From positions 23,295 through 87,294 of the forward strand of contig JAURVB010002450.1 of assembly GCA_033002965.1 (NCBI GenBank): DNA of 64,000 bases, read 5' to 3'. Source of the stretch: Piper betle (Eukaryota; Streptophyta; Magnoliopsida; Piperales; Piperaceae). Each line of letters opens with the position of its first letter. The first letter of the stretch is position 1. Positions 23,588 to 34,690 of the stretch are shown one piece after another. The position numbers and the translations under genes were made by a program. The notes below the pieces were generated by a model. That model saw only the letters and a program-made list of their open reading frames with translations. It was not told the origin of the DNA and ran no database searches.

Positions 23588-24237
23588 TCTTCAACTGTGC
23601 CTTTAGCTTAATTAACCACTTTACCAGTTTACATGTACAATTGGTTCATGTGTATTATCCTCAATATGATATTGTCTATTTTAAGACAAAGAAGGAGAAG
23701 AAAGGGTAGGGGAAGGCAATGTAGTTCAGATCTTTATGATTGCTGGTCTTATTTATTTGTTTGGAGTCGTTGTTACTGATTTATTGGAGTCGTGGTTATT
23801 GGTTCATGTGGTTCGTTTAGTTGGTTTCTTTGCTGTTTCTTCGTTATCATTTACATCTGAGTTGATATTATTGGTTAGGGATGGACCTATCCAATGTTAG
23901 TGGTCAGGTTTTTGAGTATTGTACGTAGTGTATTGCAGATTCAAAAAAGCTATTGTTTTATGTGTTTCTTTCTTTCAACGACATAGACTAGGCCCAGAGC
24001 TAGGTTTTCTGCGAGGATCGAAGGCTAGGATTGGCTCAAGTTTTACTGTTAAATCAAGTAGCAGGTTTATATGGTTCAGCTACCCTCCTATCTGATTGAC
24101 TTAGCACCGGGTATTGTCTTTTGTTTTGTTTTAAGTTGGATGCGTTCATAAGTCTATTTCTGCAGTACATTCTTCTTGGTTATTGTTTCTTCATTTTTTT
24201 TACCTATCTTGGTGTTCTAACCGTCCAACCGAGGGCA
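23588..24237 (+). repeat. LecRK A 3' flank and repeat R, copy 2 (left part)
   Basis: The first ~70 bases are the LecRK 3' UTR ('tagcttaattaaccacttta'). From about 23,650 the R repeat runs to 24,237, where it is interrupted by the next insertion. The stretch 23,540-23,750 has an almost identical inverted copy at 61,890-62,096. Confidence 0.7.
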
Positions 24238-25447
24238 ATTTTATTTAGGATTTTATAAATATTAGAATGAATTTTGAATATTAGTTAATTAAATTAATTT
24301 TTGAAAACTAATGGTATAAATTATCAATTATGACCTTTAACGTATGATATAATTGTATTTATAGATAACTTTAAATAAATTTTATTTATTAAATTTTTGA
24401 GATGCGAGTTGTGAGTGCGATTAAATACTAATTCGTATTAACTCAATAGTCAATTTTTTTAATTTTTTATTACCACACTAATGGTTAGTGTTTAATATAA
24501 TTATTTGTGATTATGTTCATTTATATAAAATTTAATGTATTGATTTTTTAATTCTATACATATTCTTATATATAAAGGAAAATTCTGTTAATGTTAAATA
24601 GAACACCATCTTGATAGCTTTTTAGTATATTTGGCTTATAAAAGTGAAGACTTTAGGTAAGTTTCATTTATATTAGAATCGTGTGTCGTGGTTGTGGGTG
24701 TCTCATCATAATTTTAGATTCGTATAATTACTCAAAATGTTATATATTCTTATTTCGGAGCATTAGTTGGTCTAAGCCCGCATTCGACCATCATGCGCTG
24801 AACGCAACTGGGGTCAAAGAATTAACTCAGTCTGACGCGGGGTAGCACCCTTATAATTCTTGAAAGATTAAATACCTGTCCTCATGCCAAAAAGGGTGAC
24901 AGGGCATAATAATGCAAGACTACTCATTATGTATTTGTGATACCGATAAGGTGATTCAATGGCAAATATCGGTAACTATAGGTCGTGGTTCACATTGTGT
25001 GTGCACGCATACATGGGATTGTAGCTCGATGAGGCAGCTACCCTCCAGGCATAATTAGAGTTCGGCATAGGTTCATAGCCACTAAAATGTTTAATTAATG
25101 ATGTTATAGAATATATGAACTTGTTTCTTATAATTATATAACTTAGTATTTTTATTACTAACAAGGAATTGCCTCCGCAGGTGTGCTCATGGAAGGATGG
25201 GTAAAGTCGGGACAACCAGAAGACTCTGTTATTAGACTTTGAATTTTTTCTTATTTATTATTATACTTTTAGATTGTTTACATGACAGTGGGATTTTAGT
25301 TGGATTTATGGGGCTTAAATTATTTCGAGCATTTGTTATATTAAATTTTATGTCATGGGTTTATTTAAAATCATGAAAATTAATTTATAAGATACTTTGT
25401 TTCATATAATAACACTTAGTTCGCAGTTTGGAACGGGCCGATGGTGA
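24238..25447. mobile_element. Repeat X: ~1.2-kb insertion splitting repeat R
   Basis: R is interrupted after 'gagggca' and resumes at 'aggccggtccctag'. The right part (about 24,950-25,447) is closely repeated at 43,826-44,335, where it ends 'gcgggtcattaca' before the same R continuation. No coding region was found. The termini and size suggest a solo LTR or non-coding retroelement derivative, but I could not define a clean TG..CA pair or target duplication. Confidence 0.5.
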
Positions 25448-26269
25448 AAAGGCCGGTCCCTAGCCAGCTCTCGTTCCTTGTGCAACGCTTCACCACTTCT
25501 ATTCAAAAAGTGTATTCCCTAGTTCCTTTGCCCATATTGAAATTTTATTTTCATCATTCAAAATACACACACACACATCTTATTAATAAATAGAAAATCA
25601 AAAGTCGGGCACTCATGAAACGAAGGATATTTTTCTACCAACAAGAATATAACAAAAAATAAAAGAAAAAATCAGCTATATCCTAATTTGATCATTTTAT
25701 TAAAGTTTATTTTTAAAATATAAAAATATGAAGATTTATTTATAAAATTAGATTCAATGTGCAAGATAATGCAGGATTTTCTAAAACCAGGCCTTATAAA
25801 AGGGACAATGCCTTTCCAAATCAACCACCTCTAAAAAAATTATGCCGGCCTTCACATGCTAGTCCATATTATAAAGAATTAGACAAGATTTGATTAAGGT
25901 TGAAGAAGATAAGTAAATTTGACTAGTGCAAAATTAAGATGGATAATTGAGAAAACATTCATCATCTTTAGCACTTAGTTTTATATATCTCCCTGTGTCA
26001 TCTGTCTATTTTATGTAGCTTAACAAGCTATACAGAATACAGTATACAGTATTACCACCAACAAAAGAAAAAAACACAACGCGTTTATGTTTTCATTGTC
26101 AAGAATTGACAAAACCCAGAAACATATATGCATATAAACAGTTATAAACCCAATTGTCTCCCCATACAATTACAATTTCACTTCCAGACAACTACAAGCA
26201 AACATATATATATATATATATATATATATGAATGTGTAGCGCACTAGCTAGAAGTTGAAGAACGCAAAA
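25448..26269 (+). promoter_or_regulatory. End of repeat R and upstream module P of LecRK B
   Basis: 25,448-25,560 completes R. From about 25,575 the P module follows with the same markers as at LecRK A and a (TA)n run at 26,205-26,229, ~40 bases before the ATG. Relative to LecRK A it lacks the leftmost P section ('gaggtagatgg...') and has instead a short CA tract (25,567-25,577). Confidence 0.6.
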
Positions 26270-28240
26270 ATGATCTCAACTCTTTCATTCTTGATCACCA
26301 CCTTTTCATCAATCCCGATATCAAATTCGGTGTTCTTCAACATCCCCTCCTTCGATTCGAACACAAGCAGCATCATCGTCTATGAAGGTGATGCCGCCAT
26401 TAACAACGGCTCCGTCGAGCTCAATCGGGTCGACTACTTGTGCCGTGTAGGGCGAGCCATGCTCGGCAAACCTATACAAATGTACGATCCATCCACCGGA
26501 AAGCCGTCGGATTTCACCACCACCTTCACCTTCACCGTCGACACCCTCCACAACGCCAGCTTCGGCGATGGCTTCTCTTTCTTCCTCGCGCCCGCCGGCA
26601 CCCACATCCCCTTCAACTCTTTGGGCGGCTTGCAAGGCCTTTACAATGCGACCACCTTGGTGTATCCCTCGGAGAATCAGTTGGTTGCGGTGGAGTTTGA
26701 TTCCTATGTCAACATCCAGTGGGATCCTCCCTACGAGCATGTTGGGATCAATGTCAACTCCCTCACATCTGCCACACATGTGAGTTGGAATTTTAGCGCA
26801 CACAGTCGGCAGGTTGGAAGGGCCAACATCACATACAACTCCGGGACAAGAGGTTTGAGTGTTGTAATTTCTTATGACGGTCAAATTCATGATCCTGCTC
26901 ATGAGCTAAACTATGAGATCGATCTGATGAAGATTTTGCCACAATGGGTTACGGTTGGATTTTCGGCTTCTACTGGTTTGGCTACTGAGCGGCATATCAT
27001 TCATACATGGGAGTTTAGTTCAACATTTGATGCACAGCCTATTAGAACTGGTGCAGAGAGATCACATAGTACTCGTGTTAATGTCTGGTTAATCATTTCA
27101 TCATTTTCAATGGGTTTTTTGCTCTTTGTGTTCTTGTCATGGTCAGTAATTTGGATCAGGAAAAGAATCCGACCCAGTAAAGAAAACGTGGAGGCAGCTA
27201 TGCTGAATCATCATCTCTCTTCCATGACTTGTATCTTGGATAGAGGGGCATGGCCTAGGAAGTTCTCCCACCAAGAACTTGTCAAGGCGACCAACAATTT
27301 CTCCGATGAAAAGAAGCTAGGACAAGGTGGTTTTGGCAGTGTTTACAAGGGGGTTTTGGATGAGCTCAACAACATGGAAATAGCAGTGAAGAAGATCTCA
27401 AATGGGTCCAAACAGGGGAAGAAGGAGTATTTGACCGAGGTGCTGATCATAAGCAGCCTAAGGCATAGAAATCTAGTGCGGCTCATCGGTTGGTGCCATG
27501 ACCAGGGCGAGTTCTTGCTCGTTTATGAGCTCATGCCAAATGGTAGCCTTGACTATCATCTCTTCGGCAATAGAACTGCTCTCACATGGGACTTGAGATA
27601 CAAGATTGCACTGGGATTGGCATCTGCCCTGCTCTACCTCCATGAGGAGTGGGAGCAATGCGTGATACACAGAGACATCAAACCCAGCAATGTGATGTTG
27701 GATTCAAGTTTCAACGCCAAGCTCGGGGACTTTGGTCTGGCTAGGCTGGTGGGTCATGAAGTTGGCCTTCAAACCACAGCCTTGGCCGGCACCTATGGCT
27801 ACCTTGCCCCGGAGTACGTAAGCAGAGGCAAAGCAAGCAAGGAATGTGATGTTTACAGTTTTGGCGTCGTGGCCTTGGAGATTGCCTGCGGGAGGAGGAG
27901 TGTGGAGCACAATGTTGAGGAGTTGAGAGTGAGCTTGTTGGAGTGGGTGTGGTGCCTCCGTGGAGAAGGAAGGATTGTTGATGCTGCGGATGAAAGATTG
28001 GGGCAAGTGTTTGATGGGAAAGAGATGGAGAGATTGTTGGTTGTTGGGTTGTGGTGTGCTCACCCAGATCATAATCTCAGGCCTTGTATCAAAGAGGCAA
28101 TCCAGGTTCTGAATTTTGAAGCAGACCTTCCCCGGCTTCCAATGGCAATGCCTGTTCTTGTGTATGGGGCACCATTGAAGCGGTTGGATCACTCTGGCCA
28201 CGGGTCTATCACTTCGACAAGCATTGAAAATGATCGCTAG
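26270..28240 (+). CDS. LecRK B: L-type lectin receptor-like kinase, 656 aa, intact
   Basis: A tandem paralogue of LecRK A in the same orientation, with the same layout of signal peptide, legume lectin, transmembrane helix and RD kinase, and all catalytic residues present. I count 22 amino-acid differences from A over 656 positions; 17 fall before residue 250 and only two (E411D, T436A) in the kinase domain. Residue 146 is Tyr, the usual sugar-stacking type, whereas A has Asn. Gly180 is Arg. The ATG was chosen as in A. The near identity of the kinase half implies recent duplication or gene conversion. It shares the upstream P module and 3' flank with LecRK C. Confidence 0.93.
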   Translation: MISTLSFLITTFSSIPISNSVFFNIPSFDSNTSSIIVYEGDAAINNGSVELNRVDYLCRVGRAMLGKPIQMYDPSTGKPSDFTTTFTFTVDTLHNASFGDGFSFFLAPAGTHIPFNSLGGLQGLYNATTLVYPSENQLVAVEFDSYVNIQWDPPYEHVGINVNSLTSATHVSWNFSAHSRQVGRANITYNSGTRGLSVVISYDGQIHDPAHELNYEIDLMKILPQWVTVGFSASTGLATERHIIHTWEFSSTFDAQPIRTGAERSHSTRVNVWLIISSFSMGFLLFVFLSWSVIWIRKRIRPSKENVEAAMLNHHLSSMTCILDRGAWPRKFSHQELVKATNNFSDEKKLGQGGFGSVYKGVLDELNNMEIAVKKISNGSKQGKKEYLTEVLIISSLRHRNLVRLIGWCHDQGEFLLVYELMPNGSLDYHLFGNRTALTWDLRYKIALGLASALLYLHEEWEQCVIHRDIKPSNVMLDSSFNAKLGDFGLARLVGHEVGLQTTALAGTYGYLAPEYVSRGKASKECDVYSFGVVALEIACGRRSVEHNVEELRVSLLEWVWCLRGEGRIVDAADERLGQVFDGKEMERLLVVGLWCAHPDHNLRPCIKEAIQVLNFEADLPRLPMAMPVLVYGAPLKRLDHSGHGSITSTSIENDR

Positions 28241-29778
28241 TCTTCAACTGTGCTTTTTGCTTGAATAACCACTTTACCAGTTTACAGGTACAATTGGATT
28301 TGAGTTTCCAATCAGATCAAATTTAGTTCTTATTATTGAGTTATTATTGTCACTATCTTCAATCAATATCAATATTTTGGTTGCACCATAAGTAGCATTT
28401 TCTAGTAATACCAAATTGGTCTCTACTATATATTCTACTATAATGATTTCTGGGCTTCATTTACTGGCTTTTTGAAATTATGTTTTGTCGAGTTCAGAAC
28501 TTCTCATCTTTTATTAATTTTATCATAGTTTATCACCTTTTAGGAAGATTATATATTGTTATATATCAGGCATTACTCTTAATTAATAATATATATGCAC
28601 AATTCAAAAAATATCATGAGCCAACATTAGCAAAAATATATATTGGCAAGAGCGTTTCATAGAGCTCAAGTTTCTTAGGTGTTTCCTATCCGATATACTA
28701 CATAACCATTGTTGACTAGGCCAATTGCATCATGGGAAGGCAACAGTGTTTCCACATAGCAATTCCTTGTTTTTTAGAACACAGTCTAATTGCTCTTTGA
28801 TAAAGCAACAACAGCATCTTCCAAGAAATCATAATTATTATATTTTTAATATACTTTTTAATATCTTATTATCAATTAGGAGGGCTTCATTGAGGGGAAG
28901 AACACCTAATTGACAATAAAATATTAAAAAGTATATAAAAAGACAATTTTTCCATTGGGTACTCAAAAAGAGTTCCAAATGGAGGGTTCATCTAAAGTGC
29001 ATTTATTTTGTTAATCATATTTTTAAGACATGCGTAACTGCATAAGGAAAAGAATGGCTCTCCTTATAACGGGTAAGGTAAACCTTAAGGAATCGTTTGA
29101 TTATGTGGTCTTTATTTTTATATATTTACATACATTTGGTGAAAACCAAAAACTGAACCGAACTTGACCTGCATAAGCAATTCGGTTTGGTTTTTGGTTG
29201 GCCCGTAGAGAAACCGGATTCCATATTGATATTTTGGTTTGTAATGTGTAAATAATTTACACATTAAAGAATTCGGATTGAAGAAAAAATAAAAAAGAAG
29301 GTCATATTTTGCCCTAGGATGGGGAACAAATGATCCTTTGTCTTAGGGACAAGTTTGGATATTTGATATTCATAATAAATATGATTAATACATGTTCAAA
29401 CTATTCAAATATATGATATATTCGAAAATATTTGGAACAAATATCGGTTTGGAGTGGTTTGATGTAATATCCAACAAAAATAGCTAATATTTTGTCAAAT
29501 TGGATTTTAAAATATTTATAATATATATATTTTTATTATTTCCCCTATTTTACATTAAAATTATATTATTTATATATTTTCTATTAGATCGGGTAATATA
29601 CAGATTAAATACGAGTTTGACAAATTTAGAGCGGATATGAATATAATAAATAAAATAGGTGTAATATTTGGATTCAAATTGGATGGGCATATGAAGGTAT
29701 CTGATTTGAACTCATCTCTACTCTCCCTAATTGCATCTTATTCAAGCTTCTTCCTTGAAGAAAAGAAATTACCATTAT
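28241..29778. other. LecRK B 3' flank and unassigned AT-rich DNA
   Basis: 28,241-28,545 is duplicated after LecRK C (57,873-58,202), with markers 'ggatttgagtttccaatcag' and 'gtagcattttctagtaatac'. From about 28,550 the sequence is AT-rich. A stretch near 28,870-28,920 pairs with nearby inverted text ('aataccttttaatatctta / taaaatattaaaaagtat'), a small foldback. 29,140-29,220 has 'ggtttggtttttggtt'-type repeats. About 29,690-29,778 is repeated inverted at 63,905-64,000. Confidence 0.5.
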
Positions 29779-30560
29779 TTATTTAATGGGCAAGTTTGAT
29801 CGCTTGCCATGTGATCTTTTATTGATGATTTGTTTTGTTAGCTCCATCGGTCTTTCATTCGTAAATTTGAATAATGTCCAAATAATTTTATGTAATTTGT
29901 GGAAGAAATAAAAATTGCTTATCAAAACACACATCAGATCAATCTCATGTTGAAGGTTGTATCTTTGAGGCTCACCATCATAAGAGATTGACATATTCAA
30001 CACTTTTGTGGTAGAGTTGTAAGTGATCCTGGCCCTGCCCATCTGCCTACTAAGCAAGGTACAGTTCCATGGCACATCAACCACCGAGTCAAGTGCGTTT
30101 ACATTGATACCCACAAGCTCATATGGTCGATCTAACTCAGGGCTCCCAAATGAATCCAACTTAACCGATATTATGTGATTGGCAGGGCCAGATTTGTATG
30201 TGGAAGAGTTGGAAAGCCCTTGAAAACCTCCCACAGAGTTAAGAGGCGTGTGTGAACCTAATGGTGCAAGAAAGAAGGAGAGACTATAACCATACGCAGG
30301 CCAATTGATTGTGTCAATCGTGAAGGAGAAAGTGGTATTGAAATCTGAGACCTGTTGAGTCGCACCATCCCACATTTTTATGGGTTTGTTGTATGTGGCT
30401 CTACCAACACGAAAATAAGTATCGTTAATAGTGAGGTCGATGGAGCCGGCAGTGTTAATGGCTCCATCACCTTCATAAACCATGCTACTATTGGAATCAA
30501 AGGAAGGGATGTTGATGAAAACTGAGGTCGATGATTGAATGAGAATAGAGATGACTACAA
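29779..30560 (-). pseudogene. LecRK lectin-domain fragment (no kinase)
   Basis: On the minus strand it reads SILIQSS, FINIPSFDSNSS, MVYEGDGAINTAGSIDL, ...SFFLAPLGSHTPLNSVGGFQGLSN..., VKLDSFGSPELDRPYELVGINV, up to EIDLMCVL, where lectin homology stops and unrelated text (ISNFYFFHKLHK...) runs to a stop. The lectin part is open over ~200 codons, but the upstream frame reaches a stop without a start codon and the transmembrane and kinase parts are missing. Asn of the metal/sugar loop (N148 in LecRK A) is Ser here. Its 3' two-thirds is duplicated, inverted, at 63,452-63,911, including the unrelated tail, so the truncation is older than that duplication. Confidence 0.85.
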
Positions 30561-30839
30561 GAAGATGAACACGGTAGATGGTCGTCTTTGGTTTTTTAGA
30601 GGAGATGTAGAAGGATTAGAGTACCTGGTGTTGCAAATTATTCATGCTAGAGGTGATGATGTTTCATAGGCAAAATATGTACGAGCAACAGTTTTATATT
30701 ATACATATCTGCTACTACGTAATTAGTGTAATAATACATAATGTGAAGATTAAACTGGTTTAATCTGACCCACTAATAAATAAAAATAATATAAATTACT
30801 TATTTTTTATTATTAGCATACAGAGATTTATAAGTCGTC
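30561..30839 (-). other. Former upstream flank of the LecRK fragment
   Basis: Matches the flank of the 8.7-10.3 kb pseudogene ('cagttttatattatacatat', 'ctactacgtaattagtgta'). No gene. Confidence 0.55.
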
Positions 30840-31735
30840 AAAACATCTTAATTGGTGTCAACCACCCCCCTACCCCTGCCCTTTGTGCCCCCCCCCACCC
30901 CCTGTGCCCTTCTTCGCCCAGCCCCACCTCGCCTCCCTCCCCCCCCGTTTTGCCGCGCCACCTTGGTTCACCAGGGGAAGAGTCAGGAAGGGATGGGAAG
31001 AGGCTAGGGTTGGTCGCTGAAGGTTGTTGCCGAGGTTAGTGGCCGGCGGTGACACATGCAAGGTGGGCGGCAGTGGGTGGCCAAGAAGGAAAATGGTAGG
31101 GAGAGGAGGAAGGAAGGGCGGCGTCACTGGCTGGCAGTGGGAGGTTGGTGGCGAGGTCGCTGGCAGTGGGGTAGCACGACAAAACAAAGGGGGGGGTTTA
31201 TTAGGTTTAGAGCATGTTAGTCGACTTAGAACTCGTTTATCTTATGACATTTTAATGTATTTTTTAATATTTTTTGGGATGTATTTTTAATATTGACTCA
31301 AGTTAGGAGCGAGTCAAGTTTTTATTATAAAACTACCTCCGCCCATTTCCTTCTCCCCTATTTTTTCCCCACCGACCAATCCCCCCCCCTTTGTTTTGCT
31401 ACGCCACCCCACCGCCAGTGACCTCGCCGCTAGCTGCCCGTTGCTAGCTAACGGCGCCGCCGGCCAGTGCCGTCACCGCCTCCCTTCCTTCCCCCTCTCC
31501 CTATTGGTTTCCTTCCCGGCCACCCACTACTGCCCACCTTGCACGTAGTTGCTGCCCACCAACCCCGGCGACGACCTTCTTCAACCATCCCTAGCCTCTT
31601 CCCCTCTTTTCCCGACTCTTCCTCGGGTGACCTTGGGGGGGGGGGTCGTTAATTTACAGCCATTGGATTCTATCCAACGGCTGTAAAAAACTCAAGCACA
31701 GCCAACATGGCTGTGCTGTATCACAGGAAACATAT
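30840..31735. mobile_element. GC-rich foldback element
   Basis: A poly-C left edge, GC-rich flanks, one half of the AT palindrome module (31,205-31,335) and a right end with 'cagccattggattctatcca' facing 'acggctgtaaaaaac', followed by 'agcacagccaacatggctgt' (a perfect hairpin 'agccaacatggct'). The right end is the inverted equivalent of the left end of the 10.7-kb element. Long ORFs on both strands here are composition artefacts. Confidence 0.55.
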
Positions 31736-32097
31736 TTCCATAGATAAATAGATAGATAGATAGATAGAAAACAACTAATGACGATTACCAAATGAATAAA
31801 AATACCTAACTATTGCACCTTCTTCATGAATAGTTGCACTTTTAGTAGAGAATATATTGATAAATAATTGTATTATTCGATTATCGAGTGGGCTAATTAG
31901 AAATAATATTTAATATACAGTTATATTGACAAACATGAAAGGGGTAAGTTAAAATATGAGAAAAAATAAGTGTAAATATCATAACGTTAAGCTAGTGACA
32001 TGGGTAATATGGTTTATATCATTTTTATTTTTTATATGTTAGTTTTTTTAGGAAATGAATTTTTCTATTTTAACTTTATTTTGTTGGGATTGAAATT
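31736..32097. repeat. GATA microsatellite and AT-rich DNA
   Basis: A tetranucleotide run of 'gata/taga' lies at 31,741-31,768. The rest is AT-rich with nothing recognised. Confidence 0.6.
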
Positions 32098-33130
32098 GCA
32101 AATTCCGGGAAGCAGGGTCATGTCAACGTGCCCCCAATTCTTTGGTTATTGAAAAATTCGGTGTTGGAGGTTTTAAGAGAATATTGAGTGTTGACTTGAT
32201 CATGGCTTCTCTAATTATTTGTTTTATTTTAATTATTTTCTCTAAAAAATATGTTGACCTTGTTTTCAACTTTCAACTTGTGGGTTATTTCAACTTGATT
32301 TATTGGAGTCGTGGTTCTTGGTTCATGTGTTTTGTTTAGTTGGTTTCTTTGCTGGTTTATTATTAGTAATTTGACCTGCTTCCTTATCATTTACATCTGA
32401 GTTGATATTATTTGTTAGGGATGGCCCTATCCAATGTCAGTCGTCAGGTTTTGGAGTATTGTACGTAGTATATTGCAGATTGAATTAAAACCCAGACTTC
32501 CTTTGTTTTTACTATTGTTTTATGTGTTTCTTTCTTTCAATGACATAAACTAGGCCAAGATCTAGGTTTATCTTCAAGGAACTAAGGCTAGGATTGGCCC
32601 AAGTTTTACTGTTAAATCAAGTTGCAGGTTTATCTGGTACAGCTACCCCCTATTTGATTGACTTAGCACGTTATGTGGACTGAGCATGTGGTGAGGGGGA
32701 GATGATTTAGGTGGTATAGTTTGTGAGGGGGAAAATTATTAGGTTTATACCACATCATGATTAGAGGTGGCTGGTGACTGTTATATAAGTTAATGAGAAA
32801 GCCTTATTCTTGAAGTTAGCATTTGGATTAATAAAGACCCGTGAAATCTATTGCAAGTCTCCCATAGGGCCTCACAGTTATTGTATTGGTTTTGTTTTGA
32901 GTTGTAGTCTTGGTTATTGCTTCTTTTTTCTTTGCCTATCTTGGTGTTCCTAACCATCTTTTTAAACTGAGGGCAGGCCAGTCCCTAGTCGGCTCTTGTT
33001 CCTTAAGCGATGCTCCTCCATTCCTATTCAGAAAAGGTATTCCCGAGTTCCTTCGCCCATACTGAATTTTAATTTTCATGATTCAAAAAAGTCGTTCTAG
33101 AAAAATTAAATTTTTCAAAAAAATCTGCTA
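32098..33130 (+). repeat. Repeat R, copy 3 (+), with left extension
   Basis: About 32,098-32,290 ('ccgggaagcagggtcatg', 'ttggttattgaaaaattcgg', 'agtgttgacttgatcatggc') is an extension of R seen inverted at 60,780-60,880 and 61,290-61,410, and in part at 63,340-63,450. From 32,290 standard R follows. A ~220-bp stretch at 32,665-32,885 ('ttatgtggactgagcatgtg ... gggcctcacag') is an insertion absent from other R copies, possibly a fragment of an LTR ('atgtggtgagggggagatga'). Confidence 0.7.
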
Positions 33131-33155
33131 ATATATATATATATATATATATATA
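33131..33155. repeat. (TA)n microsatellite
   Basis: TA run at an R/P junction. Confidence 0.9.
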
Positions 33156-34018
33156 TTTTTTTTGAGACAAGGTAGATGGCCATTTTTTGTTCTCTAGCCA
33201 ATGGTGTTTCTTATATATATTTCAGTTATTATTTGACTAGATTAAATCAATTTAATTTTTAGAAGCGCGGATTGCTGGGAGGAAGAGGATTATTAGGCTA
33301 TTGAGGGGTGGAGAATGTGAAATCACTAAAAAGTTTTTTTTGTTGGCTTGGTTTGAAACAATAACAATCTCATCTTATTAATAAATAGAAAATCAAAAGT
33401 CGAGCTCTCATGAAATGAAGGATTTTTTTCTACCAACCAAAATATAACAAAAAATAAAAGAAAAAAATCAACTATATCCTAATCTGATCATTTTATTAGA
33501 GTTTATCTTTTAAATATAAAAAATATGAAGATTTATTTATTAAGTTAGAACGATGTGTAATATAATGTAAGATTTTCTAAAACCAGGCCTTATAAAAGGG
33601 ACAATGCCTTTCCAAACCCACCAGTTCTAAAAAAATTATGCCGGCCTTCACATGCTAGTCCATATTATAAAGAATTAGACAAGATTCGATTAAGGTTGAA
33701 GAAGATAAATAAATTTGACTACTGAAATATTAAGATGGATAATTGAGAAAATATTCATCATCTTTAGCAATTAGTTTTATATATCTCCCTGTGTCATCTT
33801 TCTATTTTATGTAGCTTTACAAAGCTATATAGTATATACTGTTCAGTATACAGTATGTACCACACAACAAAAGACAAAGAAAAAACACAACGCGTTTATG
33901 TTTTCATTGTCAAGAATTGACTAAACCCAGAAACATATATGCATCTAAACGGTTATAAACCCAATTGTCTTCCCATACAATTACAATGTCACTTCTTGAC
34001 AACTACAAGCAAGCATAC
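33156..34018 (+). promoter_or_regulatory. Orphan LecRK upstream module P (no gene)
   Basis: The full P module, including 'ggacaatgcctttccaaacc', 'atgccggccttcaca' and 'caacgcgtttatgttttc', down to 'cttcttgacaactacaagca' and a (CATA)n tract, i.e. to within about 60 bases of where a LecRK ATG would be. A GC-rich element begins there instead, and no LecRK coding sequence follows. Confidence 0.65.
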
Positions 34019-34690
34019 ATACATACATACCAGTCCTTCTCCTATGCATTGCACCCGCCACCCCCCTCCCTAACCGCTCCTTCCCCCTCCACACCGCCAC
34101 CCTAGTTCCCCCTCCCTCTGTTTGCCGCATTAGGCTCACCGAAATCTGCTGGTGGCATTTTGTTGGGGAAAGGAAAGGAGGCGGTGGTGACAGCACTAGC
34201 CAGCGGGCACCCAGCGGCAAGGTGGCATGGCAAGGGGGGGGTGCGGGCAGTTGGTAAGGGAAGAAACAAAGGAAAAGGAAATAGACCGGGGCAGTTTCGT
34301 AATAAAAACTTGACAGGCTCGTTACTCGAGTCAATATTATGAAATATATCCCAAAAAATATTAAAAAAATACAGTAAAATATCATAAAATAAAATAATCT
34401 ATTTCTAACTAAAATAAACATTGATTCAAGTTAGAACTCGATTATTTTATTTTATGACATTTTACTGTATTTTTTCATATTTTCGGGATATATTTCGTAA
34501 TATTAACTATAGTCGGGAGCGTTAAGTTTTTATTACGAAACTGCCCCTACTCATTTACTCGTCCTTTTCGCAGACCTTCTCCTCTGTTTCTTGCTTCCTT
34601 TCCCGCTTCTTCTGTTTCCCCCTCCAGTGACAGTCCTCAAAGCACACCGCGTAGTCAATAAAAACTTGACTCGCTCCCGACTCAAGGCTA
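34019..34690. mobile_element. GC-rich element with a complete ~257-bp AT palindrome
   Basis: C-rich and G-rich flanks surround a near-perfect inverted repeat (34,296-34,552): 'gtttcgtaataaaaacttga' at the left pairs with 'gttaagtttttattacgaaac' at the right, with centre near 34,420. This is the complete form of the AT module seen in halves at 11.2-11.8, 12.7, 31.2 and 42.6 kb, and resembles a MITE nested inside the GC-rich elements. Confidence 0.6.
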
